Shown one piece after another: positions 31,326-38,536 of a stretch of DNA of 49,879 nt. The first letter of the stretch is position 1. Each line of letters opens with the position of its first letter. The position numbers were made by a program, and so were the translations under genes. The notes below the pieces were generated by a model. That model searched no databases, was not told the origin of the DNA, and worked only from the letters and a program-made list of their open reading frames with translations. The stretch comes from Rubrivivax sp. (GTDB taxonomy: Bacteria > Pseudomonadota > Gammaproteobacteria > Burkholderiales > Burkholderiaceae_C), in contig JAIXYO010000058.1 of the NCBI GenBank assembly GCA_027490215.1, positions 1-49,879 of the forward strand. The letters are read 5' to 3'.

Positions 31326-32039
31326 ATGGCTGATCAAACTCCTAGCACCGACGCCCCTTCCGCCGAGACCTCAGCGGCGGCCGTCGAATCGGCAAATCCA
31401 CCGAAATCCAAGAAGCCGCTGCTGATCGGCGGTATCGCCGTTGCCGTGCTCGCCGCCGCTGGCGTCGGTTTCACGATGTGGTCATCGGCGAAGAAGCAAG
31501 CCGAGGAACAAGCCGAGAACTCGGTCGAGAAGCGGCTGATGAAACAGCTGGAATACAAGAAGGAAAACAAGCCGCCGGTGTTCATCACACTGGATGAATT
31601 CCTGGTGAACCTGCCGGGCAGCGGCGGTGGAGAGCACTACCTGCAGACCAAGCTGGTGCTGCGCACGGCCGACGCCGCGACGGAAAAGCGCATCACCGAG
31701 TTCCTGCCGCTGGTACGCGACCGCGTGCTCGCCGTACTGTCGGCGCGCACGGTGGCCGAATTGGCCACCGTCGAAGGCAAGGCCGCGATGGCCAAGGATA
31801 TTGCGCTGGTGATCAACGCAATCATCGAACCGCAGCTCACGGCCATCTTCATCCTGCAGCAGGAGCCTTCGACCCTCGATCTGCGCAACCTGGAGCGTCT
31901 GGGTGCGATTCCGAAGGAGACCGCTGGCGGAGGCTCCTACAGCGCGGTGGCCAAGGAAGCCGCCGCCCAGTTCTGGAAGGTCACCGAGATGGACCTGCCG
32001 GTGCAGTCTGTGCTTTTCAACGCACTGGTGATGCAGTGA
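31326..32039 (+). CDS. fliL: Flagellar basal-body protein FliL
   Basis: FliL is a single-pass inner-membrane protein around the stator that supports torque at high load. The 237-residue protein is longer than enteric FliL (about 155). It has an acidic/Ser-rich cytosolic N-terminus, one membrane helix (about residues 34-54, LLIGGIAVAVLAAAGVGFTM), a charged linker, and the periplasmic domain (FITLDEFLVNLPG, HYLQTKLVLRTAD, and a helix with RDRVLAVLSARTVAEL). A C-terminal extension (about 155-237) is unusual. It lies between fliK and fliM. Confidence 0.92.
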   Translation: MADQTPSTDAPSAETSAAAVESANPPKSKKPLLIGGIAVAVLAAAGVGFTMWSSAKKQAEEQAENSVEKRLMKQLEYKKENKPPVFITLDEFLVNLPGSGGGEHYLQTKLVLRTADAATEKRITEFLPLVRDRVLAVLSARTVAELATVEGKAAMAKDIALVINAIIEPQLTAIFILQQEPSTLDLRNLERLGAIPKETAGGGSYSAVAKEAAAQFWKVTEMDLPVQSVLFNALVMQ

Positions 32040-32061
32040 CAGGCCCGTCACACGATCGCGC

Positions 32062-33078
32062 ATGAACCAGCCCGCTTCACCCCCGTCGAACGCTGGCGCG
32101 AGTGCGTCGGCCTATGTGTTCGACAAGATGCAGCGCGTCGTCAAGCGACGCATGCCCACGCTCGAGCTCATCCACGAGCGATTTGCCCGTACTGCGCGGC
32201 TGACGCTGTTCAACATGGTTCGCCGCGCGGTCGAGGTCGAGGTCAAGCTGCCCGAACTCAAGCCGTATGCGGCGTTCGTCAACAGTTTTCCGGAGCGGAC
32301 CAACATCAACCTGGTCAACATCCGGCCCCTGCGTGGCGTGGGCTGCTGGATCATTGATCCGCAGGTGGTCTACATCACCATCGACAACATGTTCGGTGGC
32401 GAAGGCAAGCTGCCGCCCAAGATCTCGACCAAGGAATACACCGCGATCGAGCTGCGCATCATCCGGCGCCTCGTCGACAGCCTGCTCAACGAGTACGAGA
32501 AGGCCTGGAAGCCGGTTCACGAGATCAAGTTCGATTTCCTGCGTCAGGAGACGAGCTTCCAGTTCGCACGCATCACCGACAACGAAGAGATGGTGCTGCA
32601 TTGCAGCTTCACCGTCGACATCAACGGTCGTCAGGGCAGCGTCGATCTGTGCATTCCCTTCTGGGTGCTTGAGCCGATCAAGACGCTGCTGTTCAGCCAG
32701 ATGCAGGCCTTTCAGGCTGACGATGACAGCGGCTGGACCGACAACCTGCGCTCCGAGGTGCAGTCGGCGCAGGTGGCGATGGTGGCCGTGCTCGCCCGCA
32801 AGCAGACCACGCTGGGCGAAGTGTTGTCGTTCAACGTCGGCGACCTGCTGCCCATTGAACTGCTCGACCCCGTGACGGTGATGGTCGATGGCCTGCCGAT
32901 GCTCAAGGGCGATTACGGGGTGCGCAACGGTCGCTATGCCGTCAAGGTCACCGAGATCGAGCACCCGATCGCCTTCGGCCAGAAGCCCGACGAGCGGGGC
33001 TTCATGAGCCCGAAATTCCGCGAGCGAACAGCCACCACCAGTCCGACCGACTCCACTTCCCAGAGAGACAGCCTGTGA
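32062..33078 (+). CDS. fliM: Motor switch protein FliM
   Basis: FliM forms the C-ring wall and binds CheY-P. The 338-residue protein has the CheC-like middle domain (LELIHERFARTARLTLFNMVRR, then NLVNIRPLRGVGCWIIDPQVVYITIDNMFGG) and the C-terminal SpoA domain (LGEVLSFNVGDLLPIE...VTVMVDGLPMLKGDYGVRNGRYAVKV). The N-terminus is short; the CheY-binding consensus LSQ.EID is not obvious in the first 20 residues. Its TGA overlaps the GTG start of fliN. Confidence 0.96.
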   Translation: MNQPASPPSNAGASASAYVFDKMQRVVKRRMPTLELIHERFARTARLTLFNMVRRAVEVEVKLPELKPYAAFVNSFPERTNINLVNIRPLRGVGCWIIDPQVVYITIDNMFGGEGKLPPKISTKEYTAIELRIIRRLVDSLLNEYEKAWKPVHEIKFDFLRQETSFQFARITDNEEMVLHCSFTVDINGRQGSVDLCIPFWVLEPIKTLLFSQMQAFQADDDSGWTDNLRSEVQSAQVAMVAVLARKQTTLGEVLSFNVGDLLPIELLDPVTVMVDGLPMLKGDYGVRNGRYAVKVTEIEHPIAFGQKPDERGFMSPKFRERTATTSPTDSTSQRDSL

Positions 33079-33467
33079 ACACCGAAGCCAATACCAGTGC
33101 AGCAACGGATCCCGGCGAATCGCCCGGCACCAACGCGCGCAAGCCGCGCATCGAACGATCACCGTACACCCTGCTGGACGACACCTCAGGGTCCACCACC
33201 GCCAGCAACGACATCGAGCTTGTGATGGATGTGCCGGTGCAGCTGACTGTGGAGCTGGGTCGATCCAAGATGCAGATTCGCCACCTGGTGGGTCTCACCT
33301 ACGGTGCGGTAATCGAGCTGGACGTGCCAGCGGGCGATCCGCTGGATGTGGTGGTCAACGGCACGCTGGTCGCGCAGGGTGAGGTGGTGATCGTCAACGA
33401 CCGCTACGCCATCCGACTGACCGACATCGTCACGCCCACCGAGCGGTTACGCAAGCTCAGTCGATGA
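33075..33467 (+). CDS. fliN: Motor switch protein FliN
   Basis: FliN forms the base of the C ring and docks FliH for export. The 130-residue protein starts at GTG 33075 in a GTGA overlap with fliM. The first about 48 residues are disordered. The SpoA domain is complete: IELVMDVPVQLTVELGRSKM, GAVIELDVPAGDPLDVVVNG, LVAQGEVVIVNDRYAIRLTDI. It overlaps fliO by 4 bases. Confidence 0.95.
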   Translation: MNTEANTSAATDPGESPGTNARKPRIERSPYTLLDDTSGSTTASNDIELVMDVPVQLTVELGRSKMQIRHLVGLTYGAVIELDVPAGDPLDVVVNGTLVAQGEVVIVNDRYAIRLTDIVTPTERLRKLSR

Positions 33468-33784
33468 GCAACATGACCGGTTACGCCTTGTCGTTGCTGC
33501 TGCTGGTGGCTCTGGTGGCGGTGGCGCTGTCGCTGGCCTGGCGCAGGCGCTCGCCGAGCGCAAGCGGTACGAAGGGCGAGGTTCGCGTGCTGGAAGTGGT
33601 GCCCGTCGGCCCCACTGACCGACTGGTGCTGGTAGGCCTTGCCGGCCAGCGCTACCTGTTGGCGCAGGGCACCCGGGGATTGACGTTGCTGGTGGCGCCT
33701 CCCGCGGCTCCGACTTTTGCTTCATTGGGGGATTGGTCCGCTGCGCCCAAGACCGTGCCAGTGGTTGAATCGAGCCCGTCATGA
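33464..33784 (+). CDS. fliO: Flagellar export protein FliO
   Basis: FliO assists FliP assembly into the export gate. The 106-residue protein has an N-terminal membrane helix (about 5-24, YALSLLLLVALVAVALSLAW) followed by the short FliO domain (VRVLEVVPVGPTDRLVLVGLAGQRYLLAQGTRGLTLL). It starts in an ATGA with fliN and overlaps fliP by 4 bases. Confidence 0.9.
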   Translation: MSNMTGYALSLLLLVALVAVALSLAWRRRSPSASGTKGEVRVLEVVPVGPTDRLVLVGLAGQRYLLAQGTRGLTLLVAPPAAPTFASLGDWSAAPKTVPVVESSPS

Positions 33785-34530
33785 ACGCCCGGCGGGTCGT
33801 CCTGCTCGGGCTGACGCTGGCCATGCTGACTGCCGTGGGCGCCGCCAGTGCCCAGGCCATCCCCTTGGTCGACGGTGTGCCGAGTGCGGGTGGCGGTACC
33901 AGCTACACCGTGCCGGTGCAGACCCTGCTGCTGCTGTCGGCGCTGTCCTTTCTGCCTGCGGCGCTGATGCTGATGACCAGCTTCACCCGCATCCTGATCG
34001 TGTTCTCACTGCTGAGGCAGGCGCTGGGCCTGCAATCCATGCCGCCCAATTCGGTGCTGGTGGCGCTGTCCCTGTTCCTCACCTATTTCGTGATGAACCC
34101 GGTCTTCAACGAGATGTACCAGAAGGGCTGGCAGCCCTACGCGAACAAGGAGATCCCGCTGGAGACCGCGCTGGAGCGGGGCAGCGCGCCGCTGAAGGCC
34201 TTCATGGTGAGACATACCCGCGACTCCGACCTGCAGCTTTTTTCGCGGCTGGCTCGCGAGCCCCTGACCGACCGCGAGAGCGCGCCAATGCGGGTGGTGG
34301 TGCCTGCCTTCGCGATCTCGGAGATCCGTACCGGCTTTCTGATCGGCTTCGTCGTGTTCCTGCCCTTCGTGGTGATCGATCTCGCCGTGGCCAGCATCCT
34401 GACCTCGTTGGGCATGGTGATGGTGTCGCCGATCATGTTCACGCTGCCTATCAAGCTGATCGTCTTCACGCTGGCCGATGGCTGGAGCCTGCTCGCCGGT
34501 TCGCTGGTCGAGAGCTTTCTCACCAAGTAA
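33781..34530 (+). CDS. fliP: Export gate protein FliP
   Basis: FliP is the core of the FliPQR export pore. The 249-residue protein has a cleavable signal peptide (MNARRVVLLGLTLAMLTAVG, ending near ASAQA) and the four membrane segments with the signature SFTRILIVFSLLRQALGLQ, LFLTYFVMNPVFNEMY, and the C-terminal FLIGFVVFLPFVVIDLAVAS and PIKLIVFTLADGWSLL. It overlaps fliO by 4 bases. fliQ follows 12 bases later. Confidence 0.97.
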   Translation: MNARRVVLLGLTLAMLTAVGAASAQAIPLVDGVPSAGGGTSYTVPVQTLLLLSALSFLPAALMLMTSFTRILIVFSLLRQALGLQSMPPNSVLVALSLFLTYFVMNPVFNEMYQKGWQPYANKEIPLETALERGSAPLKAFMVRHTRDSDLQLFSRLAREPLTDRESAPMRVVVPAFAISEIRTGFLIGFVVFLPFVVIDLAVASILTSLGMVMVSPIMFTLPIKLIVFTLADGWSLLAGSLVESFLTK

Positions 34531-34542
34531 AGGCAGAAATCG

Positions 34543-34812
34543 ATGGACGCCGGCCTGGTCATGGAACTGCTCATTGGTGCGCTGCGCATGACCGCCATTC
34601 TGGGCGGTCCCGTCATCCTGACCGTGCTGATCGTCGGCATCGTCCTCGGCGCGCTGCAGTCGGCCACGCAGATCAACGAGCCGGCGGTTGCCTTCGTGCC
34701 GAAGTTGTTGGCGGTGATGCTGGTGTTGGCCGTCACGGGGGCCTCCACGCTGGGCATCTTCGTCGACTACGTGCGGGAAATGATCACCCGCATTCCGCAG
34801 ATTGCCGGATGA
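34543..34812 (+). CDS. fliQ: Export gate protein FliQ
   Basis: FliQ is the small gate subunit of the FliP5Q4R1 complex. The 89-residue protein has two hydrophobic hairpin helices (about 15-40 and 50-75) and the signature GPVILTVLIVGIVLGALQSATQINEPAVAFVPKL. It starts 12 bases after fliP with an AAAGG site and overlaps fliR by 4 bases. Confidence 0.95.
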   Translation: MDAGLVMELLIGALRMTAILGGPVILTVLIVGIVLGALQSATQINEPAVAFVPKLLAVMLVLAVTGASTLGIFVDYVREMITRIPQIAG

Positions 34813-35576
34813 ACACCACCGGTCTGGATGCCGCCTTGATGGGTCTGGCGGCCACCTACCTGCTGGCTTCGGTGCGATTTCTGGGCCTGTTCCTGGCCTT
34901 GCCGCTGTTGTCCTTTCGCGGGTTGCCGCTGTCGCTTCGTGTGGCACCGGTGCTGCTGCTGGCCCTGGTGGCCGCGCCACCGGCGGGCGCGCCTGTCAAC
35001 GCCGATCTGATGAGCGTCGGCAGCGAACTGGCTATCGGGCTGGTGATGGGCTGGTCATTGCGCCTGGCCATGCTGGCCGTTGACCTGGTGACGGAGGCGC
35101 TGTCCATGCATTCGGGCTTCAGCTTCGCGCAGACCGTATCGCCCGACGCCGCGCTTCCCTCCACGGCACTTGGCGAACTGTTGGGCATGGCGGTTCTGGC
35201 TGCCCTGTTCGTCAGCGACGTGCACCTGGTGTTCATTGAACTGCTGGCCACCAGCATGACTCGGGTGCCGCTGGGCAGCTGGCCCTCCGGTTGGGAGCTG
35301 CCGGGGCTGCTGGCCCTGGTCACCGGCGCGTTCTCGATGGGGTTGGTGCTGTCGTGCGGCAGCTTTGCCCTTTACCTGTTCTCGAACACCATGCTCGGAC
35401 TGATCAGCCGGGTCTCTCCGCAACTCAACCTGATGGCAGTGGGCTTCTCGATAAGCGCACCGCTGGCCTTGCTGGTCATGCTGGTGCTGGCATTGCAACT
35501 GCCTGCGCTGGCGGACGCGATCGCCACCGCCGCCCTGGCCTTCGTCTGGCAGGGCCTCGGCCCGGGCCCGCCTTGA
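34809..35576 (+). CDS. fliR: Export gate protein FliR
   Basis: FliR completes the FliPQR gate. I start it at ATG 34809, in an ATGA with fliQ; the open frame reaching back to 33717 runs through fliP and fliQ and is an artefact. The 255-residue protein has about six membrane helices and the family pattern (RFLGLFLALPLLSFRGLPLSLRVAPVLLLAL, then a SMHSGFSFAQTVSPDA segment, FALYLFSNTMLGLISRVSPQLNLMAVGF). In other species flhB often follows; here the next gene is a carbonic-anhydrase-like gene. Confidence 0.95.
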   Translation: MNTTGLDAALMGLAATYLLASVRFLGLFLALPLLSFRGLPLSLRVAPVLLLALVAAPPAGAPVNADLMSVGSELAIGLVMGWSLRLAMLAVDLVTEALSMHSGFSFAQTVSPDAALPSTALGELLGMAVLAALFVSDVHLVFIELLATSMTRVPLGSWPSGWELPGLLALVTGAFSMGLVLSCGSFALYLFSNTMLGLISRVSPQLNLMAVGFSISAPLALLVMLVLALQLPALADAIATAALAFVWQGLGPGPP

Positions 35577-35708
35577 ACCACTGCGCTGGCAGGCCGGAGA
35601 GGTCGCCAGCCCACACCTGCCACCACCCTGCAAGCCCGCTGGCTGAACGCGTTGTCGTCAGCGACGCCTGCCCAGGAGACGGATCCCGATTCCCTGACGA
35701 GATTGAAC

Positions 35709-36839
35709 ATGATGCGCAAAACCACCCTTGCCGGTCTGACCGCCTGCACACCCTTGGCCCTGGGCCTTCTGCTGTCTGCGGCCGCCCTTTCGGCGCATGC
35801 CATCGAGGAAGGTCCTCCCTCCATCAAGGAAGGCCTGCCCAAGCCCGCCGTAGCACCGGCTTCCGGCGCACTGTCGCCTTTCAAGTCGAAAGGCTCGGCG
35901 ACGGCGCCCAATGCCGCAGCGGAGCCGGACAAATCGCGCAAGCCTGCCGCCACACCCATTGCCAAGGGTGAGGCCAGTGCCGACGAAACCCTGCAGAAAC
36001 TGCTCGCCGAGCGCATTGCAGGCTCGGGGGATGTGGTCCTCCGGACTCGCGAACCGTCGCCGGCCAAGCCAGCTGCTGTCGAGGCACCTCCAGCGAAGCC
36101 TGCAGCGAGCGCCAAGAAAACGCCCAAGCCCGAGGTGGCTGCCCAACCGACGGTGCCCCTGCCGCCCCCCCGCTGGGACTATTCTGGCGACGGCGGTCCA
36201 GAGCGCTGGAGCACGCTGAAGCCCGAAAACGCGATCTGCGCCAGCGGCTTGCGCCAGAGCCCGATCGACATCCGCGATGGCATCAAGGTCCAGCTCGACC
36301 CTGTGCAATTCGACTACCAGCCCAGTGGCTTCCGCGTCGTCGACACCGGCTACACCGTCCAGGTCAATGTGGCCGCCGGCAACACCATCCAGATCATGGG
36401 CCGCCGCTACGAACTGGTGGGGTTCAATTTCCGCCGGCCCTCGGAAGAGCGCGTCAATGGCCGCGGTTTCGACATGGGCGTCCACATGGTCCACAAGGAC
36501 ATGGATGGCCGACTGGCGGTGGTGGCCGTGATGCTGACGCGTGGTGCTGCGCAGCCGGTGATTCAGTCCGTCTGGAACAACCTGCCGCTGGAGCGCAATC
36601 GCGAGGTCGAAGCGGCCTCGCTGCTCGACCCGTACAAGCTTCTGCCAGACGACCCCCGCTACATCACCTACATGGGTTCGCTGACCACCCCCCCGTGTAC
36701 CGAAGGCGTTCTGTGGATCGTGATGAAGACGCCAGTTCAGGTGTCGGCCGAGCAGATCGCGATCTTCTCGCGCCTGTATCCGATGAACGCGCGTCCTGTG
36801 CAGCCCGACAACGGCCGTCTGATCAAGGAATCTAACTGA
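35709..36839 (+). CDS. Secreted alpha-carbonic-anhydrase-like protein, zinc site degraded
   Basis: The gene encodes 376 residues from ATG 35709 (the frame extends to a TTG at 35652). An N-terminal signal peptide (cleavage after ALSAHA) is followed by about 130 residues of Pro/Ala/Lys-rich linker and an alpha-carbonic-anhydrase domain (about 155-370). Family landmarks are WDYSGDGGPERW, RQSPIDIRDG, PSEE, DMGVHMVHKDMDG, and SLTTPPCTEGVLWIV, with the usual bacterial Cys pair. The metal motif FHFH reads FNFR (Asn240, Arg242), leaving only His259 of the three zinc ligands, and the second-shell Glu before it is Gly. Catalysis is therefore unlikely. It lies between fliR and flgB, so a structural role in the periplasm near the basal body is possible. 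Confidence 0.88.
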   Translation: MMRKTTLAGLTACTPLALGLLLSAAALSAHAIEEGPPSIKEGLPKPAVAPASGALSPFKSKGSATAPNAAAEPDKSRKPAATPIAKGEASADETLQKLLAERIAGSGDVVLRTREPSPAKPAAVEAPPAKPAASAKKTPKPEVAAQPTVPLPPPRWDYSGDGGPERWSTLKPENAICASGLRQSPIDIRDGIKVQLDPVQFDYQPSGFRVVDTGYTVQVNVAAGNTIQIMGRRYELVGFNFRRPSEERVNGRGFDMGVHMVHKDMDGRLAVVAVMLTRGAAQPVIQSVWNNLPLERNREVEAASLLDPYKLLPDDPRYITYMGSLTTPPCTEGVLWIVMKTPVQVSAEQIAIFSRLYPMNARPVQPDNGRLIKESN

Positions 36840-37004
36840 CGGTATGCCGCCCGGTAACGGCAAGTGTTGCCGCTGCCGAGCGGCAGTGATCGTCAGTTTG
36901 GCGCCAGAGCGGCAATTCATGACTGATTTAAACGTGTAAACAGATCAAAAAATCAGGTATGAGATTTGCGATACAGGTTCATATCGCCTCCGTATCCAGA
37001 CGAC
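36840..37004 (+). promoter_or_regulatory. Control region upstream of the flgB operon
   Basis: After the carbonic-anhydrase-like stop, two mutually exclusive hairpins occur: CGGCAA-GTG-TTGCCG (36858-36872) and GCCGCT-GCCG-AGCGGC (36869-36884), neither with a T tract. A weak sigma-54-like site has TGGCGC at 36899-36904 and GGCAA at 36911-36915, with GG and GC exactly 10 bases apart but poor flanks. The A-rich motif AAACGTGTAAACA (36930-36942), overlapping TAAACAGATCAAA (36937-36949), lies 56-75 bases before flgB and is identical over 13 bases to one upstream of flhA. Confidence 0.45.
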
Positions 37005-37418
37005 ATGACCTCTGTACCTCCGTTCGATCCTGCTGCCTTCCATGCCGCTGCGCTGCAGTTGCGTAGTCATCGGCACGTGGTGCTGGCCTCGAATCTGGCC
37101 AACGCCGACACGCCCGGCTACCTGGCGCGGGACATCGACTTTGCCTCGGTGCTGCGCGAGAAGATGCAGGGCCTGAGCGCGTCAACTCGCCTGCCACTGG
37201 CCAGAACCGCCGGTAGCCACCTGTCTGGCATCGAGGACTCGTCTTCGCCGGCCCTCGGATATCGAACCGTGCTGCAACCCAGCGTTGACGGCAACACCGT
37301 CGACCCCGATGTCGAGCGCGCGCACTTCGCCGAAAACTCGACCGGTTTCGAACTGGCTACGGCGCTGCTCAGCCATACGAAGCACGCCCAGCAAATGGCC
37401 ATCACGGGGCAGCCATGA
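37005..37418 (+). CDS. flgB: Proximal rod protein FlgB
   Basis: FlgB is a proximal rod subunit. The ATG at 37005 gives 137 residues; a TTG at 36966 adds 13 unlikely codons. Family features are the N-terminal rod motif HRHVVLASNLANADTPGYLARDIDF and the C-terminal helix ENSTGFELATALLSHTKHAQQMAITG. It is the first gene of flgBCDEFGHIJ and overlaps flgC by 4 bases. Confidence 0.95.
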   Translation: MTSVPPFDPAAFHAAALQLRSHRHVVLASNLANADTPGYLARDIDFASVLREKMQGLSASTRLPLARTAGSHLSGIEDSSSPALGYRTVLQPSVDGNTVDPDVERAHFAENSTGFELATALLSHTKHAQQMAITGQP

Positions 37419-37822
37419 GTCTCCTGAATGTCTTGCACATCGGTGCCAGTGCCACCGTGGCACAGAGCCAGAGGCTCAATGCCATCGCCTCGAACATCGC
37501 CAACGCCGACTCGACCACGTCAGCCAACGGCGAGGCCTACCGCGCCCTGCAGGTCGTTTTCCGGCCCAAGCCCGATCTCGGCGGTGTCGGTTCAGGGGTG
37601 GAAGTTGCTGCGGTGGTGCCGAGCGCCGCGCCACTCAAGAGCATGCATCGGCCGGGGCATCCCAACGCCGATGCAAATGGGTACGTACAGGGGTCCAACG
37701 TGGATCCGGTGGAAGAGATGGTCAACATGGTGGCGGCCTCTCGCGCCTACCAGATGAACGTTGATCTGATGAACAACTCACGCCAGCTGCTGCAACGCGT
37801 GATCGACATGGTGAGGACCTGA
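37415..37822 (+). CDS. flgC: Proximal rod protein FlgC
   Basis: FlgC is a proximal rod subunit. The 135-residue protein has the rod N-terminus (QRLNAIASNIANADSTTSANGEAYR), the HPNADANGYVQGSNVDPVEEMVNMVAASRAYQMN signature, and the C-terminal helix NNSRQLLQRVIDM. It starts in an ATGA with flgB and shares one base with flgD (TGATG). Confidence 0.96.
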   Translation: MSLLNVLHIGASATVAQSQRLNAIASNIANADSTTSANGEAYRALQVVFRPKPDLGGVGSGVEVAAVVPSAAPLKSMHRPGHPNADANGYVQGSNVDPVEEMVNMVAASRAYQMNVDLMNNSRQLLQRVIDMVRT

Positions 37823-38526
37823 TGCCAACAACGAACGCGGGCGCACTGCCGTCCGGCATTCCCAGCTACGACCCGACTGCCGCCCCGGCACCGAAGACGT
37901 CAACCGGTATGGGTACGTCTGCTGCGGAGACGCAGGATTACTTCATGAAGATGCTGCTGGCGCAGATCCAGAACCAGGATCCGATGAGTGCCCAGGATCC
38001 TGCGCAGATGACCAGTCAGCTGACCCAGTTGAACATGGCCAGCGGGATCGAGAAGCTCAACAGCAGCCTGTCTTCGATGTTGTCGCAGATGTCGGCCCAG
38101 TCATTCATGGGCAATGCGGCGTTGATCGGCAGCAGCGTGATCGCGCCCGGATCCAGCCTGACCCTGGGCGCCAGCAACTCGGTGGACTTCGGTGTGAATG
38201 TCGGCGCGGACAGCACCCAGACCACCGTCAAGGTTCTGGCCGCAGACGGCACTGTCGTCGACGAGCTCAGCCTGGGTGCCATGAGCAAAGGAACCCATCG
38301 CTTCACCTGGGACGGCGCTGGCTACAACGGCCAGCGTGCGGCCTCGGGCCAGTACCGCCTGCAGGTCATAGCTGCCGACGGAGCCGGCGCTGCGATCGCG
38401 GCCAACACGCTGACCTCCGGGGTGGTCAGTGGTGTCGGGCGCGACAGCAGCGGCGGTGTGCAGATGCTCACCACCGACGGCCGCAGCGTGGCGCCCGCCG
38501 ACCTGATTCAACTCTCCAAATCCTGA
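37822..38526 (+). CDS. flgD: Hook cap protein FlgD
   Basis: FlgD caps the growing hook. The 234-residue protein has a disordered N-terminus, the conserved helix DYFMKMLLAQIQNQDPMSAQDPAQMTSQLTQLNMASGIEKL, and the C-terminal FlgD Ig-like/tudor region with KGTHRFTWDGAGYNGQRAASGQYRLQV. The N-terminal segment contains FLK-like FMKMLLAQ, typical of the family. flgE follows 10 bases later. Confidence 0.95.
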   Translation: MPTTNAGALPSGIPSYDPTAAPAPKTSTGMGTSAAETQDYFMKMLLAQIQNQDPMSAQDPAQMTSQLTQLNMASGIEKLNSSLSSMLSQMSAQSFMGNAALIGSSVIAPGSSLTLGASNSVDFGVNVGADSTQTTVKVLAADGTVVDELSLGAMSKGTHRFTWDGAGYNGQRAASGQYRLQVIAADGAGAAIAANTLTSGVVSGVGRDSSGGVQMLTTDGRSVAPADLIQLSKS

Positions 38527-38536
38527 GGTTAACTTC

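Noticed and set aside
33717-34808. An in-frame upstream extension of FliR giving 619 codons.
   Set aside because: It reads through fliP and fliQ in another frame. The ATG at 34809 in an ATGA with fliQ gives a normal-length FliR.
36899-36915. A sigma-54 promoter before flgB.
   Set aside because: GG and GC have the correct 10-base gap, but the -12 element reads CGGCA instead of TTGCA and the -24 flank is poor. I mention it only within the control-region entry.
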